Origin: Pseudomonadota bacterium
GTDB taxonomy: Bacteria; Pseudomonadota; Alphaproteobacteria; Rhizobiales; Rhizobiaceae
DNA: 58,932 bases
Reading direction: 5' to 3'
Assembly: GCA_023435335.1 (NCBI GenBank)
Contig: JAEYRU010000261.1
Location: 1 to 58,932, forward strand
A program made the position numbers and the translations under genes. Under the pieces are notes generated by a model. The model made no database searches. It had not been told where the DNA came from and saw only the letters and a list, made by a program, of their open reading frames with translations. Below are positions 25,277 to 33,691 of the stretch, one piece after another. How positions within the stretch are numbered: the first letter of the stretch is position 1; every line of letters starts with the position of its first letter.

Positions 25277-25372
25277 TGTCGTTCCAGTTCGGATGGGCGC
25301 GTCAGGTGCGCGCATATACACTCAATTCGGATGCCGGTCGATAGACCAGGCTTCGGCTTTCGGCGGTTGCCG

Positions 25373-25717
25373 CTACTTGCTCTCGATCTCCTCCAGAGCG
25401 GCCTCGCCGTGGCTCTGGCGCAGGCGCCGGAGCCGCTCGGCATCACTCACGGAACCGTTGCCCGCACCCTGCTGCCCGGCTCGAGCGCGCGCCAGCGCGG
25501 CGATGCCGGCCTGGGCTTCCTCGTCCGTCAGTTGCTGGGTGGCGGCCTGCTGGGGGATGTTCAGGTTCGGGTAGACGCCTTCGCGGCGCGCGCCGGGCAC
25601 CCCCTCCTCGATGGTGGTGCCGCAGCCCGCCGCCAGCAGCGGCAGCCCGCAGAGCGCCAGCATTCGCAGCCCTGTACCCCAGCCTTCGCAAAATGGCCTA
25701 AACGGTGAGGAATTCAT
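25373..25717 (-). CDS. Small lipoprotein of unknown function
   Basis: A 114-aa predicted lipoprotein. The signal sequence runs LRMLALCGLPLLAAGC, with lipobox LAAGC. The mature part is hydrophilic and helical, with QQLTDEEAQAGIAAL and a charged C-terminus RLRRLRQSHGEAALEEIE that could form a coiled coil. No recognised domain. It is on the same strand as the aminotransferase and hom, 96 bp upstream of the former, and divergent from phaC. The ATG at 25717 is the only start giving a lipoprotein signal of normal length. Confidence 0.68.
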   Translation of the reverse strand: MNSSPFRPFCEGWGTGLRMLALCGLPLLAAGCGTTIEEGVPGARREGVYPNLNIPQQAATQQLTDEEAQAGIAALARARAGQQGAGNGSVSDAERLRRLRQSHGEAALEEIESK

Positions 25718-25815
25718 TCTATTTTGCCGCCCGTCACAATGCCGACGCAGTTGGACCGATATGCGCGCCCCGTGATAGTGTGTGGACGAAAGACGAAGGG
25801 AGGACAAGCCGGAGA

Positions 25816-27645
25816 ATGGCCGAGAAGCGCAAACCGGAAGACGCTGCCGAGACCGACGCAACCCCGGTCGAGCAATACCTGGTGAAGGATCCGGAACGCT
25901 TCGCCCTCAATTTCGCGCATATGATCGAAGAGGCCGGGAAGGCGGCTTCCGCCTGGGCCAAGCCGCGCGAGAGCGGGGAAGTCCGCGATACCCTTGCCGA
26001 GCCGATGGCCGACATGGTCAGGACCTTCTCCAAGCTGACCGAATACTGGTTGTCCGACCCATCGCGTGCCCTTGAGGCACAGACGCGGCTTTTTTCGGGC
26101 TACATGGGCATCTGGGCGAATTCGGTCCGCAAGCTTTCCGGCGAGGAGGTTTCAGGCGCGGTCGAGGCGGAGAAGGGCGACAAGCGCTTCAAGGATCCGG
26201 AATGGGCCAGGAACGCCTTCTTCGATTTCCTCAAACAGACCTACCTGGTCACGTCGCGCTGGGCGGCCGACCTGGTGGAGAATACGGAGGGGCTCGACGA
26301 GAACACGCGCCACAAGGCGCGTTTCTACATGAAGCAGATCACCGATGCGCTTTCACCGTCGAACTTCGTGCTCACCAATCCGGAGCTCTTCCGCGAAACG
26401 GTGGAGAGCCATGGCGAGAACCTTACGCGCGGCATGAAGATGCTGGCGGAGGACATCCGCGCTGGCAAGGGCGACCTCAAGCTGCGGCAGTCGGACTATT
26501 CCCGCTTCAAGGTGGGCGAGAATCTCGCCACTACGCCGGGAAAGGTCATCGCCCGCAATGATCTGGTGGAGATCATCCAGTACGCGCCCTCGACCGAGAA
26601 AGTCCTGAAGCGGCCGCTGCTGATCTGCCCGCCCTGGATCAACAAGTTCTACATCCTCGACCTCAATCCCGAGAAATCGCTCATTCGCTGGGCGGTCGAG
26701 CAGGGCCACACGGTGTTCGTCATCTCATGGGTCAACCCCGACGAACGCCACGGGCGCATGGACTGGGAAGCCTACATCAAGGACGGCCTCGTTTTCGCCC
26801 TCGACACGGTGGAAGCCGCGATCGGAGAGCGCGAGGTCAACGCGGTGGGATACTGCGTGGGCGGCACCCTGCTGGCGGCGGCTTTGGCGCTGCTGGCGCA
26901 AACTGGCGACGACCGCATCCGCACTGTCACCTTCCTCGCCACGCAGGTGGATTTCACCCATGCGGGCGACCTGAAGGTCTTCGTCGACGAGGAGCAGCTT
27001 GCCTCCCTTGAAGCCGCCATGAACGAGAAGGGATATCTCGAAGGCACGCGCATGGCGACGGCGTTCAACATGCTGCGTTCGGGCGAGCTTATCTGGCCCT
27101 ATTTCGTCAACAATTACATACGCGGAAAGGAGCCGATGCCGTTCGACCTGCTCTACTGGAACTCCGATTCCACGCGCATGGCGGCGGCCAACCACTCCTT
27201 CTACCTGCGCAACTGCTACCTGGAGAACAACCTTTCGAGCGGCAGGATGGTGCTGGGCGGGCACCGGCTTTCGCTCGCCGACGTCAAGATCCCGGTCTAC
27301 AACCTCGCGGCGCGCGAGGACCACATCGCGCCGGCCCGCTCCGTGTTTCTGGGCTCCAAATTCTTCGGGGGCGAGGTCGAGTATGTGCTCGCCGGCTCTG
27401 GCCATATCGCCGGCGTCGTCAACCCGCCCGCCCTGAAAAAGTACCAGTACTGGACAGGCGCAAAACCGGTCGGCGATTTCGACAGCTGGCTGGCGAAGGC
27501 GAAGGAGCATCCGGGCTCGTGGTGGCCGCACTGGCAGAAATGGCTGGAGCGCCACGAGCGGAGGCGGGTTCCGGCCCGCGTGCCGGGTGAAAAAACCCCC
27601 GTCCTGGGTGATGCGCCGGGGACATATGTGAAGGTGCGTGTCTGA
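25816..27645 (+). CDS. phaC: Class I poly(3-hydroxyalkanoate) synthase
   Basis: Polymerises 3-hydroxyacyl-CoA into storage polyester at the granule surface; 609 aa, normal for a class I enzyme working without PhaE or PhaR partners. The PhaC N-terminal domain is followed by the alpha/beta-hydrolase core. The lipase-like box GYCVGG carries the nucleophile Cys347, with Asp502 in REDHIAPA and His530 in GSGHIAG completing the triad. PPWINKFYILDL is the family hallmark before it. The ATG at 25816 follows a GGAG site. No phaAB or phaR is nearby, so the rest of the pathway lies elsewhere. Confidence 0.96.
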   Translation: MAEKRKPEDAAETDATPVEQYLVKDPERFALNFAHMIEEAGKAASAWAKPRESGEVRDTLAEPMADMVRTFSKLTEYWLSDPSRALEAQTRLFSGYMGIWANSVRKLSGEEVSGAVEAEKGDKRFKDPEWARNAFFDFLKQTYLVTSRWAADLVENTEGLDENTRHKARFYMKQITDALSPSNFVLTNPELFRETVESHGENLTRGMKMLAEDIRAGKGDLKLRQSDYSRFKVGENLATTPGKVIARNDLVEIIQYAPSTEKVLKRPLLICPPWINKFYILDLNPEKSLIRWAVEQGHTVFVISWVNPDERHGRMDWEAYIKDGLVFALDTVEAAIGEREVNAVGYCVGGTLLAAALALLAQTGDDRIRTVTFLATQVDFTHAGDLKVFVDEEQLASLEAAMNEKGYLEGTRMATAFNMLRSGELIWPYFVNNYIRGKEPMPFDLLYWNSDSTRMAAANHSFYLRNCYLENNLSSGRMVLGGHRLSLADVKIPVYNLAAREDHIAPARSVFLGSKFFGGEVEYVLAGSGHIAGVVNPPALKKYQYWTGAKPVGDFDSWLAKAKEHPGSWWPHWQKWLERHERRRVPARVPGEKTPVLGDAPGTYVKVRV

Positions 27646-27800
27646 AAAGACATAACGCGGAAAATACGATTCGACATAAATCGTGATCTACTTGACAGTG
27701 TCTAAAGGGTGACACGAGGCGCTTTCGCGCTCAATTTGCGCCGGGCCAGTCGGGGGGCCGCTGGTTCTGAAGCATCGCACAGGCGGGTTCCGATTCAGGG

Positions 27801-27848
27801 GACTTGCCGGATTGCATTTGGCGGGCGCTTCGGTCTCGCCGGCAAGTC
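27801..27848 (+). promoter_or_regulatory. Stem-loop in the leader of the DUF882 lipoprotein gene
   Basis: GACTTGCCGG (27801-27810) pairs perfectly with CCGGCAAGTC (27839-27848); the 28-base loop holds a second stem GGCGGG/TCTCGCC around a TTCG-containing loop. The structure ends two bases before the AGGGGA ribosome-binding site (27849-27854) of the TTG start at 27863. There is no T-run, so it is not a terminator. A CTTGACA box at 27691-27697 could be the -35 of the promoter, but I see no convincing -10. The leader also contains GTGTC/GACAC and ACGATT/AATCGT inverted repeats upstream. Confidence 0.5.
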
Positions 27849-27862
27849 AGGGGAACAGTCAT

Positions 27863-29224
27863 TTGAACCGAGAGGGAGCGCTACCGGTAAGGCTGTTGTG
27901 CCGTACGGCCATTGCGCTGGCATCCGCCGCCCTTTTGGCGTCCTGCTCGTCCACGGCCGATCCGATCGAGCGGCTCGGACTGACCCCTCAGGCACTGACC
28001 CCGCAATACACTTCCGGTCCCGTGGCGAGTGCCGCCGCGGATGCTGGCAACGCAGGACACGACATCAAAGTAGCGGAGGCGCAGACCGGCTACTCCCTCG
28101 GTGGTGAGAATGCTCCTGCCCTGCCCCAGGCGGTTCCGACGCCACGCCCCGGCGAGCCGCAGGCACTCGCTTCGCAGAGCCCCTCGCCGGCACAGCAACT
28201 GCAGGCAGAGCCGGTGGAAGTGGCGGTCGCGCCTTCGCAGGCCGACATCGAGGCGGTCGTGCAGACCAGGATCGGGCCGGCCGGCGCCGTCATTGAAAAC
28301 GTCCCCCCACCCGCAGCCACTGTCGCCGCGCCCCCGCCGAAGAAACGCAGCTTGTTCGCATCGCTCTTCGGCGCTGCAGATCAGCCATCTGCGCCGGCGC
28401 CCGCCGCGACGGTTACGCCAGTTGCCGCGTCCGAAACCCGGCAGTCTTCTGCGCAGGCCGAGAGCGAGCAGCCCGCGGCGGCTGGCGAGCCCGCGGCGGC
28501 CGAGCCGGTTGAGACCAAGGTGGCCACCGCCACGACCTTTATCGAAAGCCGCCCGCCCGCGGCCGAGCCTGTCAACGTCGCGGGACCGAAGAAACGCAGC
28601 TTCCTCTCGTCGTTCTTCTCGAAGGCGGAAGCGGCGCCGGCGCCGCTTGTCGTCGAGAACTCCAGGCCCCTCACTCTCGCCGCCGTCGCCCCGACGCCCG
28701 CGCAGCCCCGCGCCTTCATGAACACCGACCCGCTGCCGGGCGTGCGCCAGGGTGACCTCTTCGAAATCAAGCGCAAGTCCGGCATGGACGATGACAGCGA
28801 CATCGACCTGCACGAAGGCGACGAGGAGATCGAGGTGGCTTCCGCGGCCGGCCTTGCCCGCCTCGCGCCCAACGGCTTGCTGATGCAGACGGACAGGGTG
28901 GACACCGCCTGTCTCAAGCCCTCGCTCGTCCGCGTGCTCAGGACGATCGAAGGCCACTACGGCAAGAAGGTTCTCGTCACTTCCGGCTACCGCAGCCCGC
29001 CGGTAAACCGGAAGGCGCGCGGAGCGCGCAACTCGCTGCACATGTATTGCGCGGCCGCCGACATTCAGGTCGAGGGCGTGGCCAAGTGGGAGTTGGCGGA
29101 GTTCCTGCGCTCGATGCCGGGGCGCGGTGGCGTCGGCACCTATTGCCACACCAACTCCGTGCATGTCGACGTCGGTCCGGAGCGCGACTGGAACTGGCGC
29201 TGCCGCAAGCGCAAGCGGTCCTGA
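27863..29224 (+). CDS. DUF882 / YcbK-like M15 peptidase-fold lipoprotein
   Basis: About 453 aa. A lipoprotein signal (hydrophobic ALASAALLASC, Cys28) leads to a ~300-residue Ala/Pro-rich disordered region, then a C-terminal DUF882 (peptidase M15-like) domain at ~345-453. The zinc-site pattern is intact: TSGYRSPPVN, SLHMYCAAADIQ (His ~392, Asp ~399) and HVDVG (His ~433). Relatives are proposed D-Ala-D-Ala carboxypeptidases or murein endopeptidases. Two copies of a KKRS-aromatic motif sit in the linker (28340-28372 and 28589-28624). The start is TTG at 27863, with AGGGGA upstream; no ATG keeps the signal peptide in a normal position. Confidence 0.8.
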   Translation: MNREGALPVRLLCRTAIALASAALLASCSSTADPIERLGLTPQALTPQYTSGPVASAAADAGNAGHDIKVAEAQTGYSLGGENAPALPQAVPTPRPGEPQALASQSPSPAQQLQAEPVEVAVAPSQADIEAVVQTRIGPAGAVIENVPPPAATVAAPPPKKRSLFASLFGAADQPSAPAPAATVTPVAASETRQSSAQAESEQPAAAGEPAAAEPVETKVATATTFIESRPPAAEPVNVAGPKKRSFLSSFFSKAEAAPAPLVVENSRPLTLAAVAPTPAQPRAFMNTDPLPGVRQGDLFEIKRKSGMDDDSDIDLHEGDEEIEVASAAGLARLAPNGLLMQTDRVDTACLKPSLVRVLRTIEGHYGKKVLVTSGYRSPPVNRKARGARNSLHMYCAAADIQVEGVAKWELAEFLRSMPGRGGVGTYCHTNSVHVDVGPERDWNWRCRKRKRS

Positions 29225-29300
29225 TCCAAAAAATTGTCCGCTCTCGCCGCGCGGGGTTGCCGCGCGAACGGAAGCTGGTATAAGCGCGACGTTCCTGCGC

Positions 29301-29376
29301 GCGCCCATCGTCTAGCGGTCTAGGACGCCGCCCTTTCACGGCGGAAACAGGGGTTCGATTCCCCTTGGGCGTACCA
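29301..29376 (+). tRNA. tRNA-Glu (anticodon TTC)
   Basis: Full cloverleaf of 76 bases with encoded CCA. Acceptor GCGCCCA pairs with TGGGCGT (one G-T at the end), the anticodon stem CCGCC/GGCGG encloses the loop CTTTCAC with TTC at 29335-29337, and the T arm is GGGG-TTCGATT-CCCC. It stands alone between the DUF882 gene and the convergent nap operon. No duplicated 3' end (att site) is seen nearby. Confidence 0.97.
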
Positions 29377-29474
29377 GGAATTCTCCTTCCAGGTGAAGAC
29401 GGCAGCCGCTTTCGAAACATGCACGCGACGGGCGTATCCCTTGGCTGGCGGCTTGGGCGCCGCTCCTTGCCCGC

Positions 29475-30188
29475 CTAACGGCTCGCGGCCGGCATGACGA
29501 CACCGAGATGTGCTTCCCTGACCCGCATCTCGAGTTCGTCGACGATGGAGGCTTGCGGCAGCTCCTGGCCCTGTAGTTCGGGCGGCGCGATCCAGCCGGG
29601 GTCGACGCCCTCCATATTGGGCAGTTCGTGGGCGATGCCTTTGTGGCAGTCGATGCAGGTCGCCTGGCGCGACAGCAGATAGCGGCTGTGGATATCCGCC
29701 GCCCGCTGGGTTTGCTTGGAGAGGTCCATCGCCACTCCCGAGTGGCAGTTGCGGCATTCGAGGCTGTCGTTGGCCTTGAGGCGCGCCCACTCGTGCTCGG
29801 CCAAGCGGCGGCGCTCATCCAGGAATTTGCGTCTGGTGTTGATCGTTCCGAAGATTGTGCCCCAGACTTCCTTGGACGCCTGCATCTTGCGCGCGATCTT
29901 GTCGGTCCACTCGTGCGGCACGTGGCAATCCGGGCAGGAGGCGCGCACGCCGGAACGGTTCGTGAAATGCACCGTGCGGGTCATCTCCTCGTAAACGTTC
30001 GCCTCCATCTCGTGGCACGAGATGCAGAACTGCTCGGTATTCGTCAGCTCCAGCGCGGTGTTGAACGCGCCCCAGAAGATGACGCCCCCGACGAATCCGC
30101 CGAGCGTCAGGAAGGCAAGGCTGAGCGTCGCCGCCGGGCGTGTGAGCGTCTGCCATATCCAGGCCAGGGTTTTGCGGATCCACTGCAT
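29475..30188 (-). CDS. napC: Cytochrome c-type tetrahaem protein NapC
   Basis: Membrane-anchored quinol dehydrogenase passing electrons from ubiquinol to NapAB; 237 aa. One N-terminal membrane helix (about residues 19-40) is followed by four haem-binding CxxCH motifs: CISCH, CPDCH, CRNCH and CIDCH. The CISCHEME context matches the quinol-site haem of the NapC/NirT family. The ATG at 30188 lies three bases past the napB stop region (TTGAGCATG), so translation is coupled; a TTG two codons earlier is possible. Last gene of the nap operon. Confidence 0.95.
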   Translation of the reverse strand: MQWIRKTLAWIWQTLTRPAATLSLAFLTLGGFVGGVIFWGAFNTALELTNTEQFCISCHEMEANVYEEMTRTVHFTNRSGVRASCPDCHVPHEWTDKIARKMQASKEVWGTIFGTINTRRKFLDERRRLAEHEWARLKANDSLECRNCHSGVAMDLSKQTQRAADIHSRYLLSRQATCIDCHKGIAHELPNMEGVDPGWIAPPELQGQELPQASIVDELEMRVREAHLGVVMPAASR

Positions 30189-30190
30189 GC

Positions 30191-30679
30191 TCAATTGCCC
30201 CCGGCGTGCCCTACCCCCAACTCGCTCATGTCCCTGAACGTGTTGCGCACCGGCGGCTGCGTGGTCGCCTGCGGCACGTGGCAGGCGGTGCAGAAATAGC
30301 GGCGCGGCGAGACATCCGCGAGCATCTGCCCTTCGCGGGTGAGGTAATGGGTCACGCTGATCATCGGGGCGCCGGAGCCCTCGGTGAATTCACGCTTGTG
30401 GCAGGACAGGCATCGGTTGGTGTTGACCGAGAGCTGGTAGCCTTCGATCGAATGCGGGATGACCGGTGGCTGGTCGGGATAGGCGCGCATCTTGCGGATG
30501 TCGTCGACGATCCAGCGCGGCAGGGGATCCGCCGCGGGTGTCTCGACATAGGGAACGTTGCCGCGAAGCTCCGCCCCCATCTGGGCGAGCGCTCCGGAAA
30601 CGCCGAGCACCGCGGCGGCCGCCGCGCACCCTGCAACGACCCGCCACCTCAGGCGACGGAAACGACCTTGACCGCGCAT
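30191..30679 (-). CDS. napB: Periplasmic nitrate reductase dihaem subunit NapB
   Basis: Small electron-transfer subunit of the periplasmic nitrate reductase, 162 aa. A signal peptide (RWRVVAGCAAAAAVLGVSGALA) is followed by two c-type haem motifs, CLSCH and CTACH, plus the conserved VPYVETPAADPLPRW and IPHSIEGYQLSVNTNRC segments. The ATG at 30679 gives the signal peptide with a basic n-region and overlaps the napA 3' end by 31 bp, so the two are translationally coupled. A longer frame reaching 30997 lies wholly inside napA and is not used. Confidence 0.95.
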   Translation of the reverse strand: MRGQGRFRRLRWRVVAGCAAAAAVLGVSGALAQMGAELRGNVPYVETPAADPLPRWIVDDIRKMRAYPDQPPVIPHSIEGYQLSVNTNRCLSCHKREFTEGSGAPMISVTHYLTREGQMLADVSPRRYFCTACHVPQATTQPPVRNTFRDMSELGVGHAGGN

Positions 30680-33147
30680 TTCTTGAAATCCGTCTGCTTG
30701 GAGATGGGATCGGTGGCGTCGAGCGTGACCTTGTTGATCAGCTGGCTCGCATCGAACCAGGGTACGAAGACCACGCCCTTCGGCATGCGGTTTCGGCCGC
30801 GTGTCTCGAGCCGCGTGCGGATTTCGCCGCGCCGCGACATCACTCTGATCTCCGCGCCCTGGTTGAGCCCGCGATCGCGCGCATCGTCGGCGTTCATGAA
30901 GCACACGGCCCCCGGGAAGGCCTTGTATAGTTCGGGAACCCGCATGGTCATGGAGCCAGAGTGCCAGTGCTCCAGCACGCGGCCTGTCACGAGCCACAGG
31001 TCGAATTCATTGTCGGGAGATTCGGCCGGCGGTTCGTATGGCACGGCAAGGATGACAGCCCTGCCGTCGGGCCTGCCGTAGAACTTCACGCCCTCCCCCG
31101 GCTGCACATAAGGGTCATACCCCTCGCGGTAGCGCCACAATGTCTCCTTGCCGTCGACCACCGGCCAGCGCAGCCCGCGGTTTTCGTGATAGGCATCGTA
31201 GGGTGCCAGATCGTGCGCCTTGCCGCGCCCGAATGCCGCGTATTCCTCGAACAGCCCCTTGTGAATGTAGAAGCCGAAATCCTTCGATTCCTGGTTCTCA
31301 TATTCCGGGTCGATCTCGGACAGCGGGAACTTGTCGACGTTGCCGTTGCGGAACAGCACGTCGAACAGGCTGCGGCCGCGATACTCGGGATTGGCATCGA
31401 GTATCTCTGCCGGCCACACCTCGTCGGTGGTGAAGCGTTTCGAGAACTCAACGATCTGCCACATGTCGGAGCGCGCCTCGCCGGGCGCATCGACGAGCTG
31501 GTGCCAGACATGCGTGCGGCGCTCCGCGTTCCCGAAGGCGCCTTCCTTCTCGACCCACATGGCCGCCGGAAGGATGAGGTCGGCGCTGACCGCCGTCACC
31601 GTCGGATAGGCGTCGGAAACAACGATGAAATTGTCCGGATTGCGGTAGCCCTGGTAGGTCTCGTTCGCGGTATTGGGCGCCGCCTGCAGGTTGTTGTTCA
31701 CCTGTATCCAGTAGAAATTGAGGATGCCGTCCTTCAACATCCGGTCCTGCTGGACGGCGTGGAAGCCCGGCTTGTCCGGCAGCAGCCCTTGCGGCAGCTT
31801 CCATTTCTCCTCCGCCATCGCGCGGTGGTCGGGGTTGGTCACCACCATGTCGGCCGGCAGCCGGTGCGCGAAGGTGCCTACCTCGCGCGCGGTGCCGCAG
31901 GCCGACGGCTGCCCGGTGAGAGAGAACGGGCTGTTTCCCGGTTCCGAGATTTTCCCGGTCAACAGGTGGATGTTGTAGACCATCTGGTTGGCCCACACGC
32001 CGCGGACGTGCTGGTTGAAACCCATCGTCCAGAGCGACATCACCTTCGTGCCGGGATCGGCGTAGAGCTCGGCCAGTTCCTCGAGGAAGCCCGGCTCCAC
32101 CCCCGAGATTTCAGCCGCTCGTTCCAGCGTGTATTCCGAGACGAAAGCCTTGAACGCCTCGAAATCGATCGGCTCCATCTTGCCCGCATCGGACGCGCCG
32201 GTGGCCTTCACCTCCAGTTCGTGCTCGGTGCGCAGACCATAGCCGATGTCCACCGCGCCGCGCATGAAGGTCGTGTGGCGGTTGACGAAGTCTTCGTTCA
32301 CCCGGCCCGTCTGGATGATGTGGTTGGCAATGTAGTTGAGGATCGCGAGATCGGTTCCCGGTTTGAACACGATCGGGATGTCGGCGAGGTCCATCGAACG
32401 GTGCGTGAAGGTCGACAGCACGGCACAGCGCACATGCGGATGGCCGAGCCGACGGTCGGCGAGCCTGGTCCACAGGATCGGGTGCATCTCCGCCATGTTG
32501 GAGCCCCAAAGCACGAAGGCGTCGGCATGCTCCAGATCGTCATAGCAGCCCATCGGCTCGTCCATGCCGAAGCTGCGCATGAACGCGTAGGCCGCCGAGG
32601 CCATGCAGTGGCGGGCGTTGGGATCGAGATTGTTGGAGCGAAAGCCCGCGCGCATCAGCTTGGTAGCCGCGTAGCCCTCGAAAATAGTCCACTGGCCGGA
32701 ACCGAACATGCCGACGGCGGATGGTCCCTTCTCGCGCAGCGCCTGCTTGCACTTCTCCGCCATCACGTCGAAGGCCTCGTCCCAGGAAACCGGCTCGAAC
32801 TCGCCTTCTTTGTCGAAGACGCCGTTCTTCTTCCGCAGCAGAGGCGTGGTCAGCCGATCCTCGCCGTACATGATTTTTGACAGGAAATAGCCTTTGACGC
32901 AGTTGAGGCCGCGGTTGACCTCGGCCTGCATGTCGCCATGCGTAGCGACCACCTGCCCGTCCTTCACGCCGACCATCACACCACAGCCCGTTCCGCAGAA
33001 GCGGCACGGCGCCTTCGACCACTTGATCTGCAGCGCCTCCACGCCGCCAGGCACCGGCTGCGCGGCGGCCGGAAGCGCAATTCCGGCCGCGGCCGCCGCC
33101 GCTGCGGCAGCCTGCGTCTTGAGGAGATCCCGCCGGGACAGTTCCAT
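30649..33147 (-). CDS. napA: Periplasmic nitrate reductase catalytic subunit NapA
   Basis: Reduces nitrate to nitrite in the periplasm; 832 aa, matching the family length. Twin-arginine signal SRRDLLK (residues 4-10), then the [4Fe-4S] ligands Cys48, Cys51, Cys55 and Cys83 (CRFCGTGCGVMV...NCVKGY). The Mo ligand Cys181 is in ARHCMASAAYAF. The molybdopterin-binding C-terminal domain includes LVTGRVLEHWHSGSMT. It needs bis-MGD cofactor, to whose synthesis moaC and moeA of this window contribute. The ATG at 33147 begins the Tat signal and lies two bases past the napD stop. Confidence 0.97.
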   Translation of the reverse strand: MELSRRDLLKTQAAAAAAAAAGIALPAAAQPVPGGVEALQIKWSKAPCRFCGTGCGVMVGVKDGQVVATHGDMQAEVNRGLNCVKGYFLSKIMYGEDRLTTPLLRKKNGVFDKEGEFEPVSWDEAFDVMAEKCKQALREKGPSAVGMFGSGQWTIFEGYAATKLMRAGFRSNNLDPNARHCMASAAYAFMRSFGMDEPMGCYDDLEHADAFVLWGSNMAEMHPILWTRLADRRLGHPHVRCAVLSTFTHRSMDLADIPIVFKPGTDLAILNYIANHIIQTGRVNEDFVNRHTTFMRGAVDIGYGLRTEHELEVKATGASDAGKMEPIDFEAFKAFVSEYTLERAAEISGVEPGFLEELAELYADPGTKVMSLWTMGFNQHVRGVWANQMVYNIHLLTGKISEPGNSPFSLTGQPSACGTAREVGTFAHRLPADMVVTNPDHRAMAEEKWKLPQGLLPDKPGFHAVQQDRMLKDGILNFYWIQVNNNLQAAPNTANETYQGYRNPDNFIVVSDAYPTVTAVSADLILPAAMWVEKEGAFGNAERRTHVWHQLVDAPGEARSDMWQIVEFSKRFTTDEVWPAEILDANPEYRGRSLFDVLFRNGNVDKFPLSEIDPEYENQESKDFGFYIHKGLFEEYAAFGRGKAHDLAPYDAYHENRGLRWPVVDGKETLWRYREGYDPYVQPGEGVKFYGRPDGRAVILAVPYEPPAESPDNEFDLWLVTGRVLEHWHSGSMTMRVPELYKAFPGAVCFMNADDARDRGLNQGAEIRVMSRRGEIRTRLETRGRNRMPKGVVFVPWFDASQLINKVTLDATDPISKQTDFKKCAVKVVSVA

Positions 33148-33149
33148 CG

Positions 33150-33458
33150 TCAAGCTCCTGCGCGTTCCGTGTGTTCGAAAACCATATTGGCGGAGATCAC
33201 GCCGTCCATCACGGCAATCTGGGCGAGCAGGCTGCCGACCGCCCCGCTGGTGGCTCCTTCGAGCAGCAGAACCACCTTCTGGCCCTGCCTGGCGCCAGTC
33301 TCGACCCCATCCATCGCCTCCAGCCTGGCCAGCACTTCGTCCTCTCGGCCAGGCATCAGCGAGGCCACGGCGCTGGAGATGCAATACTGTCCGGAGGTCT
33401 TGTTCTGTTGCGCCGTGATGAAGGCGCGCCGGCTGATGGCCTTGGTGTCGGGCGTCAT
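33150..33458 (-). CDS. napD: Nitrate reductase chaperone NapD with Tat-like N-terminus
   Basis: Small ferredoxin-fold chaperone that binds the Tat signal of NapA and delays export until the cofactor is loaded; 102 aa. The NapD core is the YCISSAVASLMPGREDEVLARL segment followed by the beta strands around GQKVVLLLEG. The N-terminal ~20 residues carry SRRAFIT, which itself resembles the SRRxFLK twin-arginine motif, without a following hydrophobic stretch. The ATG at 33458 is nine bases before the napE stop region; longer frames lie inside napE. Sequence identity to E. coli NapD is visibly low, but fold signature and position fit. Confidence 0.88.
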   Translation of the reverse strand: MTPDTKAISRRAFITAQQNKTSGQYCISSAVASLMPGREDEVLARLEAMDGVETGARQGQKVVLLLEGATSGAVGSLLAQIAVMDGVISANMVFEHTERAGA

Positions 33459-33466
33459 GGTCGACC

Positions 33467-33691
33467 TCAATGCAGGGGGTTTGGTGGTGGGCCGGGCGGG
33501 CCGAAGATGATCTGCCACATCCACACGAGGAAGCCGAAGCCGCCTACCACGGCGACCGCGACGAGCGGCCAGATGCCGAACGCCAGGATCAGGAACGTCA
33601 GCAGTTCGCGCCTGCGTTCCGGCCGCACCGGGGACTCGATGTTTCCCTCGCCTGGGGTCAAGCGGCTCCTCCCTGCCTCGCGCCGATTCAA
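33467..33691 (-). CDS. napE: Nap accessory membrane protein NapE
   Basis: A 74-aa protein with one membrane helix (about residues 30-62, LLTFLILAFGIWPLVAVAVV) flanked by an Arg-rich N-terminus (RPERRRELLTF) and a short Pro-rich tail. This matches the NapE family, whose role in nitrate reduction is unknown. It is the first gene of napEDABC. No napF ferredoxin or napGH quinol branch is present, as in several rhizobia. I see no FNR or FixK box (TTGAT-N4-ATCAA type) in the region before it. Confidence 0.86.
   Translation of the reverse strand: MNRREAGRSRLTPGEGNIESPVRPERRRELLTFLILAFGIWPLVAVAVVGGFGFLVWMWQIIFGPPGPPPNPLH

Noticed and set aside
30961..32880. 639-codon open frame antisense to napA
   Set aside because: Lies wholly inside napA, has no recognisable domain and has the low-complexity composition of a shadow frame.
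29301..33691. nap cluster as a genomic island inserted at tRNA-Glu
   Set aside because: No integrase and no direct repeat of the tRNA 3' end at the far side; base composition looks like the neighbours.
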